Below are positions 8,001-16,900 of a DNA stretch of 64,000 nucleotides, piece after piece. The notes under the pieces are model-generated. The model saw only the letters and a program-made list of their open reading frames with translations, searched no databases and was not told where the DNA came from. The stretch is from Phytohabitans flavus. GTDB lineage: Bacteria > Actinomycetota > Actinomycetes > Mycobacteriales > Micromonosporaceae. The position numbers and the translations under genes are program-made. The stretch's first letter is position 1. Each line of letters starts with the position of its first letter. The DNA lies in the NCBI RefSeq assembly GCF_011764545.1, contig NZ_AP022870.1, positions 6,122,001-6,186,000 of the forward strand, written 5' to 3'.

Positions 8001-10871
8001 GCCCTGTCCGGCCAGCGCCGCGGTGACCGCGTCCGCCCACTCCCGGTCCTCGTCCGGCACCGCCACGAGCCACGCCCCGCCCAGCGTGGCCCGAGCCGGC
8101 TCACGCAACCGCGTCCAGGTGACCCGGTACCGCCGTTCGTCCACTTCGGAGCGAAGGCTGCGCCGGCTCCGCCAGGAGCGCAGCGCGGGCAGCATCGCCT
8201 CGACGGTGTCGCCGTCGAGGTCCAGCGTGGCGGCGACGTCGTCCGGCGTCCCGTCGACGAGGCTCCAGAACTCCCCGTCCGCCGGCTCGGCTCCCACCGG
8301 CTCGGCCTCAGGCCAGAAGCGCTGCCGCTGGAACGGATAGGTCGGCAGGTCCGCCCGCCGGCCGCCTGAGAGCAGCGGGCTCCAGTCCACGCTCGCACCG
8401 GCGGTGTGCAGGTGGGCCAGCGCGGTGAGCAGCGTCGTCTCTTCGTCCCGGTCCTTGCGGAGGGTGGGCACGCCGGTTCCGGCCAGCGCGGTGAGGACGC
8501 CGTCCGGGCCGATTTCCAGGAACGTGGCGCCATCCAGGCTGCTGACGGCGTCGGAGAAGCGCACGGTGTCGCGGACGTGCCTGACCCAGTACTCAGGGTC
8601 GGTGACGTCTCCCGCACCGACCACGGGGATCCGCGGTGTCGCGAAGGTCAGCCTTTCGATGGCGGCCCGGAACGGGGCCAGCATCGGCTCCATCAGCGGC
8701 GAGTGGAACGCGTGCGAGACCCGCAGCCGGGTCGACGTGCCGAACCCGGCGGCAATCGACAGGACCGCCTCCTCCTCGCCGGCGATCACGACGGACGTCG
8801 GCCCGTTGACGGCGGCGATGGACACGCCGTCGGTCAGCACCGGCAGCACGTCGGCCTCGGCCGCCCGCAGCGCCACCATCGCGCCGCCGGCCGGCAGGGC
8901 CTGCATCAGCGATGCCCGCGCCGACACAAGCCGGCAGGCATCCTCCAGCGACAGAACACCCGCCGCATGGGCGGCAGCGACCTCGCCGATCGAATGCCCC
9001 GCAACGTGGTCCGGCGTGACGCCGAACGACGCCACGAGCCGGAAGAGCGCCACTTCGACCGCGAACAGGGCCGGTTGCGCCCAGCCCGTCTCGTCCAGTG
9101 CGCCGGCGTCGGTACCCCACATGGCATCCCGGACGCCCGGGTCCAGATGGGACAGCACCTCGTCCAGAGCCGACGCGAACACTGGGAACCTGTCGTACAG
9201 GTCGCGTCCCATGCCGAGCCGCTGCGAACCTTGGCCGGAGAAGAGCATCGCCACGGGCGCCGGTCGCGCCTCGCCACGCGCCGCCTCGGAAACGCCCTCG
9301 GCGGAGGCGAGCAGTACGGCACGGTACGGGAAGAGCGCCCGGCCGGCGGCGAGCGAGTGACCGACGTCCAGGCGCTCGGCCAACGGGAAGCCGGCGAGCC
9401 GCTCGATCTGGGCGTCCAGCGCTGGTTCGGACTTGGCCGAGACGATCCAGGGTACGAGCGCCGGCGAGGGCGACGGCTCGGCGAGCTCGGGCGTGGGTGG
9501 CTGCTCGACGATCACGTGCGCGTTCGTGCCGCTGATGCCGAACGAGGAAACGCCGGCCCGCCGCGGGCGGTCCACATCCGGCCAGCCGACCGCCTCGGCG
9601 GCGAGTGCGATGGCGCCCGTCGACCAGTCCACCCGGGTCGAGGGTGCGTCCACGTGCAGCGTTTTCGGCACCAGCCCGTACCGGATGGCCTGGATCATCT
9701 TGATGACGCCGGCAACACCAGCGGCGGCCTGCGTGTGCCCGATGTTCGACTTCACCGAGCCCAGCCACAGTGGACGCTCGCGGCCCTGCCCGTACGTCTC
9801 CAGCAGCGCCTGCGCCTCGATGGGGTCGCCAAGCGTGGTGCCTGTGCCGTGACCCTCGACCACGTCCACCTGGTCGGCGGCGAGCCGGGCGTTGTCCAGC
9901 GCGGATCGGATGACCCGCTGCTGGGACGGCCCGCTGGGCGCGGTGAGGCCGCTGGAAGCACCATCCTGGTTGACGGCTGAGCCGCGGATCAGCGCGAGCA
10001 CCGGGTGCCCGTTGCGCTGGGCGTCGGACAGGCGCTCCAGCAGGAGCACGCCGACGCCTTCACCCCAGCCGACCCCGTCGGCCGCGTCGGCGAACGGCTT
10101 GCACCGCCCGTCCGGTGCCAGCCCGCGCTGCCGCGAGAACTCCACGAACTCGGCCGGCGTGGCCATCACCGCGACCCCACCGGCGAACGCGAGCGAGCAC
10201 TCGCCGGAACGCAGCGACTGGGCGGCGAGGTGGAGCGCGACGAGTGAAGCCGAGCAGGCGGTGTCCACTGTGACCGCCGGCCCTTCGAGGCCCAGCAGGT
10301 ACGAGATACGGCCGGAGATAACGCTGGCCGCCGCGCCGGTGACCGTGTACCCCTCCGCGGACTCGTCCGAGCCGACGAGCGAGACGTAGCTGGAGTTGCC
10401 GGCGCCGACGAACGTGCCGGTGTCGGTGCCGCGCAGCGTGGACGGATCGACGCCGGCGCTCTCCACCGCCTCCCACGCGGTCTCCAGCAGTAGCCGCTGC
10501 TGCGGGTCCATGGCGAGCGCCTCGCGTGGCGAGATGCCGAAGAACGCCGCGTCGAAGTCCGCCACGCCAGCCAGGAAGCCACCCTCCCGGGTGTACGTGG
10601 TGCCGGGCCGGTCGGGATCGGGGTCGTAGATGGCGTCCACGTCCCAGCCGCGGTCGTTGGGCAGGTCGGAGATGGCATCGACGCCCTCCACGACAAGCCG
10701 CCACAGGTCCTCGGGCGAGCGGACTCCGCCTGGGTAGTGGCAGGCCATGCCGATGACGGCGATCGGCTCGCCGTCCCTGTTCTCGACGGCCTTCAGGCGC
10801 TGGCGGGTCAGCTGGAGGTCGCTGGTGACCCGCTTGAGGTAGTCGCGGAGCTTCTCTTCGGTGCTCGTCAT
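1..10871 (-). CDS. Modular type I PKS (PKS-A), modules 5-7, C-terminus beyond left edge
   Basis: This is a multimodular polyketide synthase that extends an acyl chain held on ACP domains. The ATG at 10871 has GAGGAAC just upstream and opens a coiled-coil docking segment (about residues 1-30, TEEKLRDYLKRV). The frame stays open without a stop to base 1, giving over 3600 residues. Domain order is KS-AT-KR-ACP, KS-AT-KR-ACP, KS-AT. All three KS domains carry the active-site DTACS motif. The first two ATs have GHSIGE and HAFH, the malonyl signature. The third is of a different type (FPGQGSQ, GTSQGE). The first KR lacks the LDD motif and has a Trp before the catalytic Tyr (A-type); the second has LDD (B-type). 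The gene starts 39 bp after PKS-B and probably accepts its chain, because B ends and A begins with docking helices. No frameshift was found. Confidence 0.96.
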   Translation of the reverse strand, partial: MTSTEEKLRDYLKRVTSDLQLTRQRLKAVENRDGEPIAVIGMACHYPGGVRSPEDLWRLVVEGVDAISDLPNDRGWDVDAIYDPDPDRPGTTYTREGGFLAGVADFDAAFFGISPREALAMDPQQRLLLETAWEAVESAGVDPSTLRGTDTGTFVGAGNSSYVSLVGSDESAEGYTVTGAAASVISGRISYLLGLEGPAVTVDTACSASLVALHLAAQSLRSGECSLAFAGGVAVMATPAEFVEFSRQRGLAPDGRCKPFADAADGVGWGEGVGVLLLERLSDAQRNGHPVLALIRGSAVNQDGASSGLTAPSGPSQQRVIRSALDNARLAADQVDVVEGHGTGTTLGDPIEAQALLETYGQGRERPLWLGSVKSNIGHTQAAAGVAGVIKMIQAIRYGLVPKTLHVDAPSTRVDWSTGAIALAAEAVGWPDVDRPRRAGVSSFGISGTNAHVIVEQPPTPELAEPSPSPALVPWIVSAKSEPALDAQIERLAGFPLAERLDVGHSLAAGRALFPYRAVLLASAEGVSEAARGEARPAPVAMLFSGQGSQRLGMGRDLYDRFPVFASALDEVLSHLDPGVRDAMWGTDAGALDETGWAQPALFAVEVALFRLVASFGVTPDHVAGHSIGEVAAAHAAGVLSLEDACRLVSARASLMQALPAGGAMVALRAAEADVLPVLTDGVSIAAVNGPTSVVIAGEEEAVLSIAAGFGTSTRLRVSHAFHSPLMEPMLAPFRAAIERLTFATPRIPVVGAGDVTDPEYWVRHVRDTVRFSDAVSSLDGATFLEIGPDGVLTALAGTGVPTLRKDRDEETTLLTALAHLHTAGASVDWSPLLSGGRRADLPTYPFQRQRFWPEAEPVGAEPADGEFWSLVDGTPDDVAATLDLDGDTVEAMLPALRSWRSRRSLRSEVDERRYRVTWTRLREPARATLGGAWLVAVPDEDREWADAVTAALAGQGAAVVGLSVDGTTDRASLAGRVTALATEHGPFAGVVSLLGVEEDGPLAVLALVQALGDADLSAPLWCVTRGAVATGRGDRLIRPAHAAVWGLGRTVALEQPARWGGLVDLPDTVDDRAAQRLAAALAGRLGHEDQVAVRPSGTFGRRLVRAAAGNRSVATWRARGTVLVTGGTGGLGMRVARWAAANGAEHLILASRRGSAAPGVEELRQELTEAGTRVTIAACDVGDRGALAALLNGHEVTAVFHVAGYTEDGDGVLALAPDDLAAMMRTKAASAWHLHELTRDADLDAFVLFSSVAATWGGGGQPAYSAANAVLDAIAEHRRAEGLSGTSVAWGTWGEVGMTADRSESDEQLRRRGVLPLRPELAIAALQRALDDGEGVLTVAEMDWHRFLPVFTATRPSPLLSELPEARSLSEGGALTGTHADRLVRLSGAERDRALLDLVRAEAAAVLKHESADAVRPDHAFRELGFDSLAAVELRNRLTAATGLELPTTLVFDYPTPSVLSGLLAARLSGVESAPEAAAAVAPAAVADPIVIVGMSCRYPGGADSAEALWRMLVEGRDGISPFPTDRGWDLNGLLGGRSHTRSGGFLAGAGGFDAGFFKISPREAVAMDPQQRLLLEVSWEAVERAGIDPLSLKGSPTGVFVGASAQGYETAMDDVAGDAEGYVVTGSAPSVTSGRLSYVMGLEGPAVTVDTACSSSLVALHLAAQALRQGECDLALVGGVTVMATPAAFVEFSKQGGVAADGRCKAFSDSADGTGWAEGVGVLVVERLSDAVRRGHEVLAVVRSSAVNQDGASNGLTAPNGPSQQRVIRQALANAGLTASDVDMLEAHGTGTALGDPIEAQAVLATYGQGREHPLLLGSIKSNIGHTQAAAGVAGVIKAVQALRTGVAPTTLHVTAPSSHVDWSAGSVALLTSTVEWPEVARPRRAAVSSFGISGTNAHVILEQATAPEPMAEPAAAPDVVAWPVAAASEAALDGQVAQIAGLPLADRLHVGHSLATGRAALERRAVLLAAGDGATEVARGIARPGPVAMLFSGQGSQRLGMGRELYDRFPVFAAALDDALAHLDPGLCDVMWGSDSSLLNQTGWAQPALFAVEVALYRLVESWGIRADHLAGHSIGEVAAAHVAGVLSLEDAATLVSARARLMQALPAGGAMVAVQASEVDVLPLLTDGVSIAAVNSPGSVVLAGEEQAVLELAGRFERTTRLRVSHAFHSHLMDPMLAGFRAVVSSLSFAPPRIPLAAGGDVTDPEYWVRHVRETVRFADAVAALREAGASTFLEVGPDGPLSAMAREQLPESATVAPLLRKDRPEEVAALTAAARLHVTGIDVDWTETLAGLGARRIDLPTYPFQHERYWAEPTTPAGVGADPVDAEFWAAVERADLESLASTLDLDGETVTAMVPALSTWRRRRHTESTLDSWRYRESWSPLAEPAPHELTGRWLAVVPDGADEWVTTVAAALGTATVSVGELEGGEYEGVVSLLAPAAREEPQAAAAATANLVRALAETGIEAPLWVVTRGAVAVDDTDPLPRPAQAAVWGLGRVAAMEQPHRWGGLVDLPETLDERMLRRTAGLFAESEGEDQVAVRSAGAYGRRLIPASGDAPAWTPSGTVLVTGGTGALGQRVARWLAANGAERLLLVSRRGPDARGAAELNEELTAIGVDVTIAACDAADRAAVAALLDGRRLSAVVHTAGTLDDGVLDSLTPDRFDGVFRSKVDAALVLDELAPDVDAFVLFSSTAHAIGNPGQANYAAANAALEAIAARRWAAGRAATSIAWGAWAGDGMASRDGVVEWTRSGVAPMDPDLALTALARAAGQPAPAVVVADIRRPHLLEALNATRPSLLLADLPGAAAVISAAREAWATAGTAGAALRERLGGLPEAERTAALLDLVRERAGAVLGYGATASLDVDKAFRDLGFDSLTAVELRNQLGTVTGLALPAALVFDFPTPRALATHLLGELTGESDGAVVARVRTAGETDEPIAIVGMACRFPGGVRSPEDLWRLVDEGRDAISAFPADRGWDPAIQSDTHEGGFLDGVADFDAAFFGISPREAVAMDPQQRLLLETAWEAFEAAGFDPGAFRASQTGVFVGTNGQDYAGLFVNSKESESGHAATGLAASVIAGRLAYTFGLEGPAMTVDTACSSSLLALHLAAESLRRGECDLALAGGVTVMTTSDAFVELSRQGALSPDGRCKAFGEGADGTGFAEGVGLLLVERLADAERNGHRVLALLRGSAVNQDGASNGLSAPNGRAQQRVTRQALANAGLDSSDVDAVEAHGTGTKLGDPIEAQALLAAYGQERERPLWLGSVKSNIGHTQAAAGVASVIKMVEAMRHGVLPKTLHAETPTPHVDWTAGAVQPLTERIDWPETGRPRRVGVSSFGISGTNVHAILEQAPARPESPLAAGLEPAITPYMLSGKTPVALRGQAAALADHLDSHRDMRPAEVAYALATTRAAFDHRAVVLGAEADQLRERLRALANGEQPGGVATGVARTTGKVAFVFPGQGSQWAGMAVALLDTAPAFAEHVARCERALAPHLDWKVTDVLRAAPGAPSIDQVGVVQPVLFTVMVSLAALWQSYGVRPDAVVGTSQGEIAAAYVAGALSLEDAALVIARRSRVLGAELVDKGALASLALPVEAAQERISRWNGRLSIGGINAPALVTVAG
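2110..6405 (-). other. PKS module 6: KS-AT(malonyl)-KR(B-type)-ACP
   Basis: KS runs from about 6405 to 5150, with DTACSSS near 5905-5923. AT runs from about 4905 to 4050, with GHSIGE near 4640 and HAFH near 4360. KR runs from about 3185 to 2640, with TLDDGV near 2894-2920 and NYAAAN near 2740. ACP runs from about 2350 to 2110 (LGFDSL near 2240). The predicted output is a D-configured beta-hydroxyl. Confidence 0.88.
6470..10770 (-). other. PKS module 5: KS-AT(malonyl)-KR(A-type)-ACP
   Basis: KS runs from about 10770 to 9490, with the active-site Cys near 10256. AT runs from about 9255 to 8400, with GHSIGE at 8982-9000 and HAFH near 8700. KR runs from about 7515 to 7000; its GTVLVTGGTGG motif is near 7475-7512, and it has a Ser/Tyr/Asn active site and TWGGGGQPAY with no LDD. 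ACP runs from about 6720 to 6470 (LGFDSL). There is no DH, so the predicted output is a beta-hydroxy group of the stereochemistry opposite to that of the other KRs. Confidence 0.88.
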
Positions 10872-10910
10872 GGTTCCTCGCCTTGAGTCGCGCGGGATGG
10901 GCGCGCTTCC

Positions 10911-13900
10911 CTAGTTGATTCCGAGTTCCTGGTCGATGAGGGCGAACATCTCGTCGTCGGTTGCCTGAGTGAGCGCCGTCGTGCCTGTGTCACCGGTCGT
11001 GCCGCCTTCCAGCCGCCACTGCACAGCGGCGAGCCGTTTGGCCAACCGGGCGCGGACGGACGTGTCGAACTCGGCGGAGGAGATGGCGGCCTCCAGCCGT
11101 TCCAGCTCGGCGAAGACGCCTTCTGGCGTGGCCTCGCTGTCCGCGCCGAGGGCGGCGCCGAGGTGCCGGGCAAGCGCGAGCGGGGTGGGGTAGTCGTAGA
11201 GGGTCGTCTCGGGCAGCCGCACACCGGTTTCGGCGGCGAAGCGGTTGCGCAGCTCGACGGCGGTAAGCGAGGTCATGCCGAGGTCGACGAAGCCGCGCTC
11301 GCGGTCGACGGCGTAGCCCGAGTCGTGGCCGAGTACGGCGGCGACGTGCCGGGTCACCAGATCCAGGAGCAGTCCTTCGCGCTCGGCCGGCACGCTGCCG
11401 CGCAGGCGCACCGCGAGGTCGGCAGGTGCCGCGCCGCCGTCGCCGGTGGGCGCCGCGGGCAGGCCGGGGAGGTCGCGCAGCAGGGCTGGCACCTCGCGGC
11501 CGGCGAAGGCGCGGAGGTCGAGCGGTGCGGGTACCAGGAGCGGCTCGTCCATTTCGGACGCCCGGTCGAGGAGCCGCAGTCCCTCCTCGGTGGAGATGGG
11601 CACGATGCCCTGCCCGCGCAGCAGCGCGACGTCGCCCTCGGTGAGGGCGCGGGTGAGGCCGGAGCGCTCTTCCCACATTCCCCACGCGAGCGAGGTACCG
11701 GGGAGCCCGAGCGCCCGCCGGTGCTGGGCGAGCGCGTCGAGGAACGCGTTCGCGGCACAGTAGTTGGCCTGGCCGGGTGCGCCCGTGACGCCGGCGGCAG
11801 AGGAGAAGAGCACGAACGCGGCGAGGTCCGCGTCCCGGGTCAGCTCGTGCAGGTGTACGGCGGCGTCGAGCTTCGGCCGGAGCACACGGTCGACTCGCTC
11901 GGCGGACAGCGACCGCAGCATCCCGTCGTCGAGCACGGCCGCCGTGTGTACTACAGCGCTGAGCCGGCGTCCGCTGAGGAGCCCGGACAGCGCGTCCCGA
12001 TCGGCGGCGTCACACGCCACCACCTCCGCAACGGCGCCTAGCTCGGCCAGCTCCGCCACCAGCTCGGCCGCGCCCGGAGCATCGGGACCGCGCCGACTGA
12101 CCAGCAGCAGGTGCCGGATCCCGTGGCGGGCGGCCAGATGCCGCGCGACTGCCGCGCCGAGCGCGCCGGTACCACCGGTGATCAGTACGGTGCCCTCCTG
12201 GGCCGCCTCCCACATGGTGCTCGGTGTCGGCTGGTCGTCCACAGGAGACAGCCGAAGCACCGACGTGACGCCTGCGCGGATGGCCAGCTGGGGATCGCCC
12301 CTGCTCGGGCGGCTGCCACGGCGGCGGGAAGAGCCGCCTCGGACTCGCCGGTACCGTCCAGGTCGACGAGCGTGATCCGGCCCGGGTGCTCGGACTGTGC
12401 CGAGCGGACCAGCCCCCACACGCCAGCCGCGGCGACACCGTCGACCGTCTCGCCGGGCGCCGTCGCCGTCGCGTTCCGGGTCAGCACGACGAGGTGCGAG
12501 TCGGCAGGCCCTTCTTCGGCAAGCCACGCCTGGATGGCGGCAAGCGCGGCCCGCACCGCGGCCCGAGCGGTCCCTGCCAAGTCACCGGCCTGATCCAGGG
12601 AGATGTTCAGCACGACGGTGTCCGTGTCCGGCGCCAGGTCTGTCGCGACGTCGAGCGGCCTCCACCGTGGACGGAAGAGTGCCATGTCACCCGTGGCGGG
12701 CTGGACCGGCCAGTACCGGGTGCGCTGGAACGGGTACGTGGGCAGCTCGATACGGCGCGCTCCGGTACCCGTAAACACAGCCGACCAGTCGACGTCCACA
12801 CCTTCGACGTGCAGCCGGGCCAGGGCGGTGGTGGCGGCCGACTCCTCGCCCGTGCCGGCGCGAAGCAGCGGCACGACGACCGCATCGCCCGGCACCACGT
12901 CGCCGACCATCGCGGACAGCACGCCGTCCGGGCCGAGCTCAAGCATCGCGTCCACGCCGCGTTCGCGCAGGGTCGCGACGGCGTCAGCGAAGCGGACCGG
13001 CTCGCGCACCTGCCGCACCCAGTAGTCAGGGGACGTCACGTCACCGCCGGCCACGAGAGAGATGTGCGGCGGGGCGAACGACAGTCCCTTCACGACAGCG
13101 TGGAAATCGTCGAGCATCGGGTCCATCAACGGCGAGTGGAACGCGTGCGACACCGACAGCCGCTTCGACCGCCACCGCCCAGCGAGGGCCAGCACGGCCT
13201 CCTCCTCGCCAGCGATGACGAGGGACACCGGCCCGTTCACCGCGGCGATCGCGACGCCGTCGGTCAGCAGTGGCCGGACCTCGTCTTCTGTGGCACGTAC
13301 GGCCACCATCGCGCCACCTGGCGGGAGGGCGCCCATCAGGGACGCCCGGGCGGAGACAAGCGTGGCGGCGTCGGCGAGCGAAAGGACGCCCGCCACGTGA
13401 GCAGCGGCGATCTCACCGATCGAGTGACCGGTCAGGTGGTCGGGCCGGATGCCAAACGACTCGACGAGGCGGAAGAGCGCTACTTCGAGCGCGAAGAGCG
13501 CGGGCTGCGCCCACCCGGTGTGGTCGAGCGACGTCAGGTCTTCGCCCCACATCACGCCCCGAAGGCGAGGGTCCAGATGGGACAGCACCTCGTCGAACGC
13601 GGCGGCGAAGGCGGGGAACCTGTCGTACAGCTCGCGCCCCATGCTGAGCCGCTGCGCGCCCTGGCCGGTGAAGAGCATCGCCAGGGTCCGCTCCCGGGCG
13701 ATTCCCCGGGCCGCCTCGACCACGCCGTCCGCGCCGGCGAACAGGACCGCACGGTGCCCGAAGAGCGAGCGGCCGGTGGCGAGCGAGTAGCCGGCGTCAA
13801 TCAGGGGAGTCCTCGAGAGCCCGCTGAGCCGCTCGATCTGCCTGTCCAGCGCGGCGCCCGAGCGAGCCGACACCGGCCAGGCGACGACGACAGGCGTTAC

Positions 13901-16900
13901 GGCCGCCTCCTCTGGCAGCTCAGCGGGCGCGGGCGGCTCTTCGAGGATGACGTGAGCGTTCGTGCCGCTGATGCCGAACGACGAAACCGCCGCCCGCCGT
14001 GCCCGCCCGACCTCGGGCCACGGCTGGGTGGACGTCAGGAGCGAGACCGCGCCGGCCGACCAGTCCACGTGTGAGGACGGCGCGTCGATGTGGAGCGTCT
14101 TCGGCGCGATGCCGCGGCGGAGCGCCTCCACCATCTTGATGACGCCGACGGTCCCAGAGGCCGCTTGGAGGTGACCGATGTTCGACTTGACCGCACCGAG
14201 CAGCAGTGGCCGCTCGCGGTCCTGCCCGTACGTAGCCAGCAGTGCCTGCGCCTCGATCGGGTCGCCGAGTGCGGTGCCGGTACCGTGCCCCTCGACAACG
14301 TCCACCTCGGACGGTGCCAGGCCGGCGTTGGCGAGGGCTTGGCGGATGACGCGGCGCTGGGCAGGGCCGTTCGGAGCGGTGAGTCCGTTGCTGCCGCCGT
14401 CCTGGTTGACGGCTGACCCACGGATCAGGGCGAGCACGGGGTGCCCGTGTCGCTGGGCGTCGGAGAGGCGCTCCAGCACGAGGACCCCGGCACCTTCGGA
14501 CCAGCCGGTACCGTCGGCCGCGTCGGCGAACGCCTTGCATCGACCGTCCGCCGCAGAGCCACCCTGGCGGCGGAACTCGGTGTAGATGAGCGGATCCACC
14601 ATCACTGTCACGCCGCCCACGAGCGCCAGCGAGCACTCGCCGGTGCGCAGCGCCTGGGCGCCCAGGTGCAGGGCCACGAGCGACGAGGAGCAGGCGGTGT
14701 CCACAGTGAGCGCCGGCCCTTCGAGACCGAGCGTGTACGAAACACGGCCGGAGATGACGCTGAGCGCGGTACCGGTGAGGACGAACCCCTGTGACTCCTC
14801 GTCGTCTTGCAGCGCGGTGCCATAGTCGGAGCTTCCCGCGCCGAAGAAGACTCCGGTGTCCGAGCCGGCGAGCGACCTAGGCGCGATGCCGGCCCGTTCC
14901 AGGGCCTCCCAGGCGGTCTCCAGCAGCAGCCGCTGCTGCGGGTCCATGGCGAGCGCCTCGCGGGGCGAGATGCCGAAGAAGTCCGGGTCGAAGTCCATCG
15001 CGTCCGAGACGAACCCGCCGGCGAGCGCGGTGACCGGTGTGTCCGGGCCGAGCAGGGCGGCGAGGTCCCAGCCACGGTCGGCGGGGATGCCGCCGATCGC
15101 GTCCCGCCCCTCGATGACCAGCTGCCAAAGGTCGTCCGGAGACCGCACGTCGCCGGGGTACCGGCAGCCCATGCCGACGATGACGATCGGGTCGTCGCCA
15201 GCGGCCACGGCGGTGAGTGGACCCGCTTCGGCCGCCTCCGCTCCCAGCAGGTCGCTGACCAAGTGGTCAGTCAGGTGCCGGATAGTGGGGTGGTCGAAGA
15301 CGAGCGTCGCGCTCAGGCGCAGTCCGGTCGCGGCGTTGAGCCGGTTGCGCAGCTCGACGGCGGTGAGTGAGTCGAAGCCGAGGTCCTTGAACGAGCGTTC
15401 CACCTCGATGGCGGCGCCGCTGGCGTGTCCGAGGACCGCGGCCACCTCGCCCCGCAGCAGGTCGGCCATCGCGCGTTCCCGCTCTGGGCCAGGCATCGCC
15501 CGCAGGGTCTCGGCGAGCGAGGTCTTCGCGCCCGCGCCAGCGGTAGTGGCCGCCCGGCGCACCGGCGCCCGGACCAGGCCACGGAGCAGGTCCGGCACCG
15601 CGCCCCGGTCGCGCAGCGACCGAAGGTCCAGCCGCACCGGTACGGCCACCGCTGCGTCAACCGACACCGCTGCGTCGAAGAGCGCCAGCCCTTGCTCGAC
15701 GGTGAGCAGCGGCATGCCGGAACGTGCGATGCGATCCCGGTCGGCGTCGGTCAGGTTCGCGGTCATGCCGACGTCCTGGGTGAACGCGCCCCAGGCGAGT
15801 GACTGCGCCGGCAACCCCTGCTCGCGCCGCCATCTGGCGAGCGCGTCGAGGAACGCGTTGCCGGCCGCGTAGTTGCCCTGCCCCGGGCTGCCCAGCACAC
15901 CGGAGACGGACGAGTAGAGGACGAAGGCGGCGAGGTCTGAGGCACGGGTCAGCTCGTGCAGATGCCATGCCGCATCCACCTTCGGCCGCAGCACAGTGGA
16001 CAGCCGCTCCGGCGTCAACGACCCGATCAGCCCGTCATCGAGTACACCGGCCGTGTGCACCACCGCGGTCAACCGATGTCCGCTCAAAACGGCGGCGAGC
16101 GCGTCGCGGTCCGCGGCATCACAAGCCGCGACCGTCACCTGCGCGCCGAGCCCGGCCAGCTCGTCCCGCAGCGCCACCGCACCCGGCGCTTCCAGGCCGC
16201 GGCGGCTGGTCAGCAGCAGCTTCCGCACGCCGCGCCGCGTCACCAGATGCCGGGCCAGCTCGCCACCCAGACCACCGGTCCCACCGGTGATGAGCACGAC
16301 GCCGTCCGGATCCCAGGCACGAGGCATGGTCAGCACAATCTTGCCGACGTGCTTGGCCATACTCATGAACCGGAACGCCTCACCAGCCCGCCGCACATCC
16401 CACGACGTCACCGGCAACGGCCGCAACACACCACGGCCAAACAACTCCAGCAGCGCGATCAGCATCTCGTGGGTGCGGTCGGGGCCGGCCTCCTCTAGGT
16501 CGTACGCCCGGTAGTAGACATCGGGGAAGGCGCCGGCCTCGCGGATGTCGGCCTTGCCCATCTCCAGGAACCGGCCGCCCGGTCCGAGCAGCCCCACCGA
16601 GGCATCCACGAACTCACCGGCCAGCGAGTTCAGCACCACATCGACTCTCGGGAAGCGGGAGGCGAAATCAAGGGAGCGAGAGGACGCGATGTGCTCGTCG
16701 TCCAGGCTGAAGGACCGCAGCGTGTCCCACTTGCCCTCGCCCGCCGTCGCGAAGACCTCCGCGCCAAGGTGCTGGGCGAGCTGGATCGCCGCCATACCGA
16801 CACCACCGGCGCCGGCGTGGATCAGCACCTTCTCCCCGGCTTGGAGCCCGGCCAGGTCGACGAGGCCGTAGTACGCGGTCAGGAAGGCGACCGGAACAGA

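Noticed and set aside
16265..16460. Near-identical blocks as insertion sequences or mobile elements
   Set aside because: They lie inside homologous domains in the same frame, with no inverted ends, target duplications or transposase.
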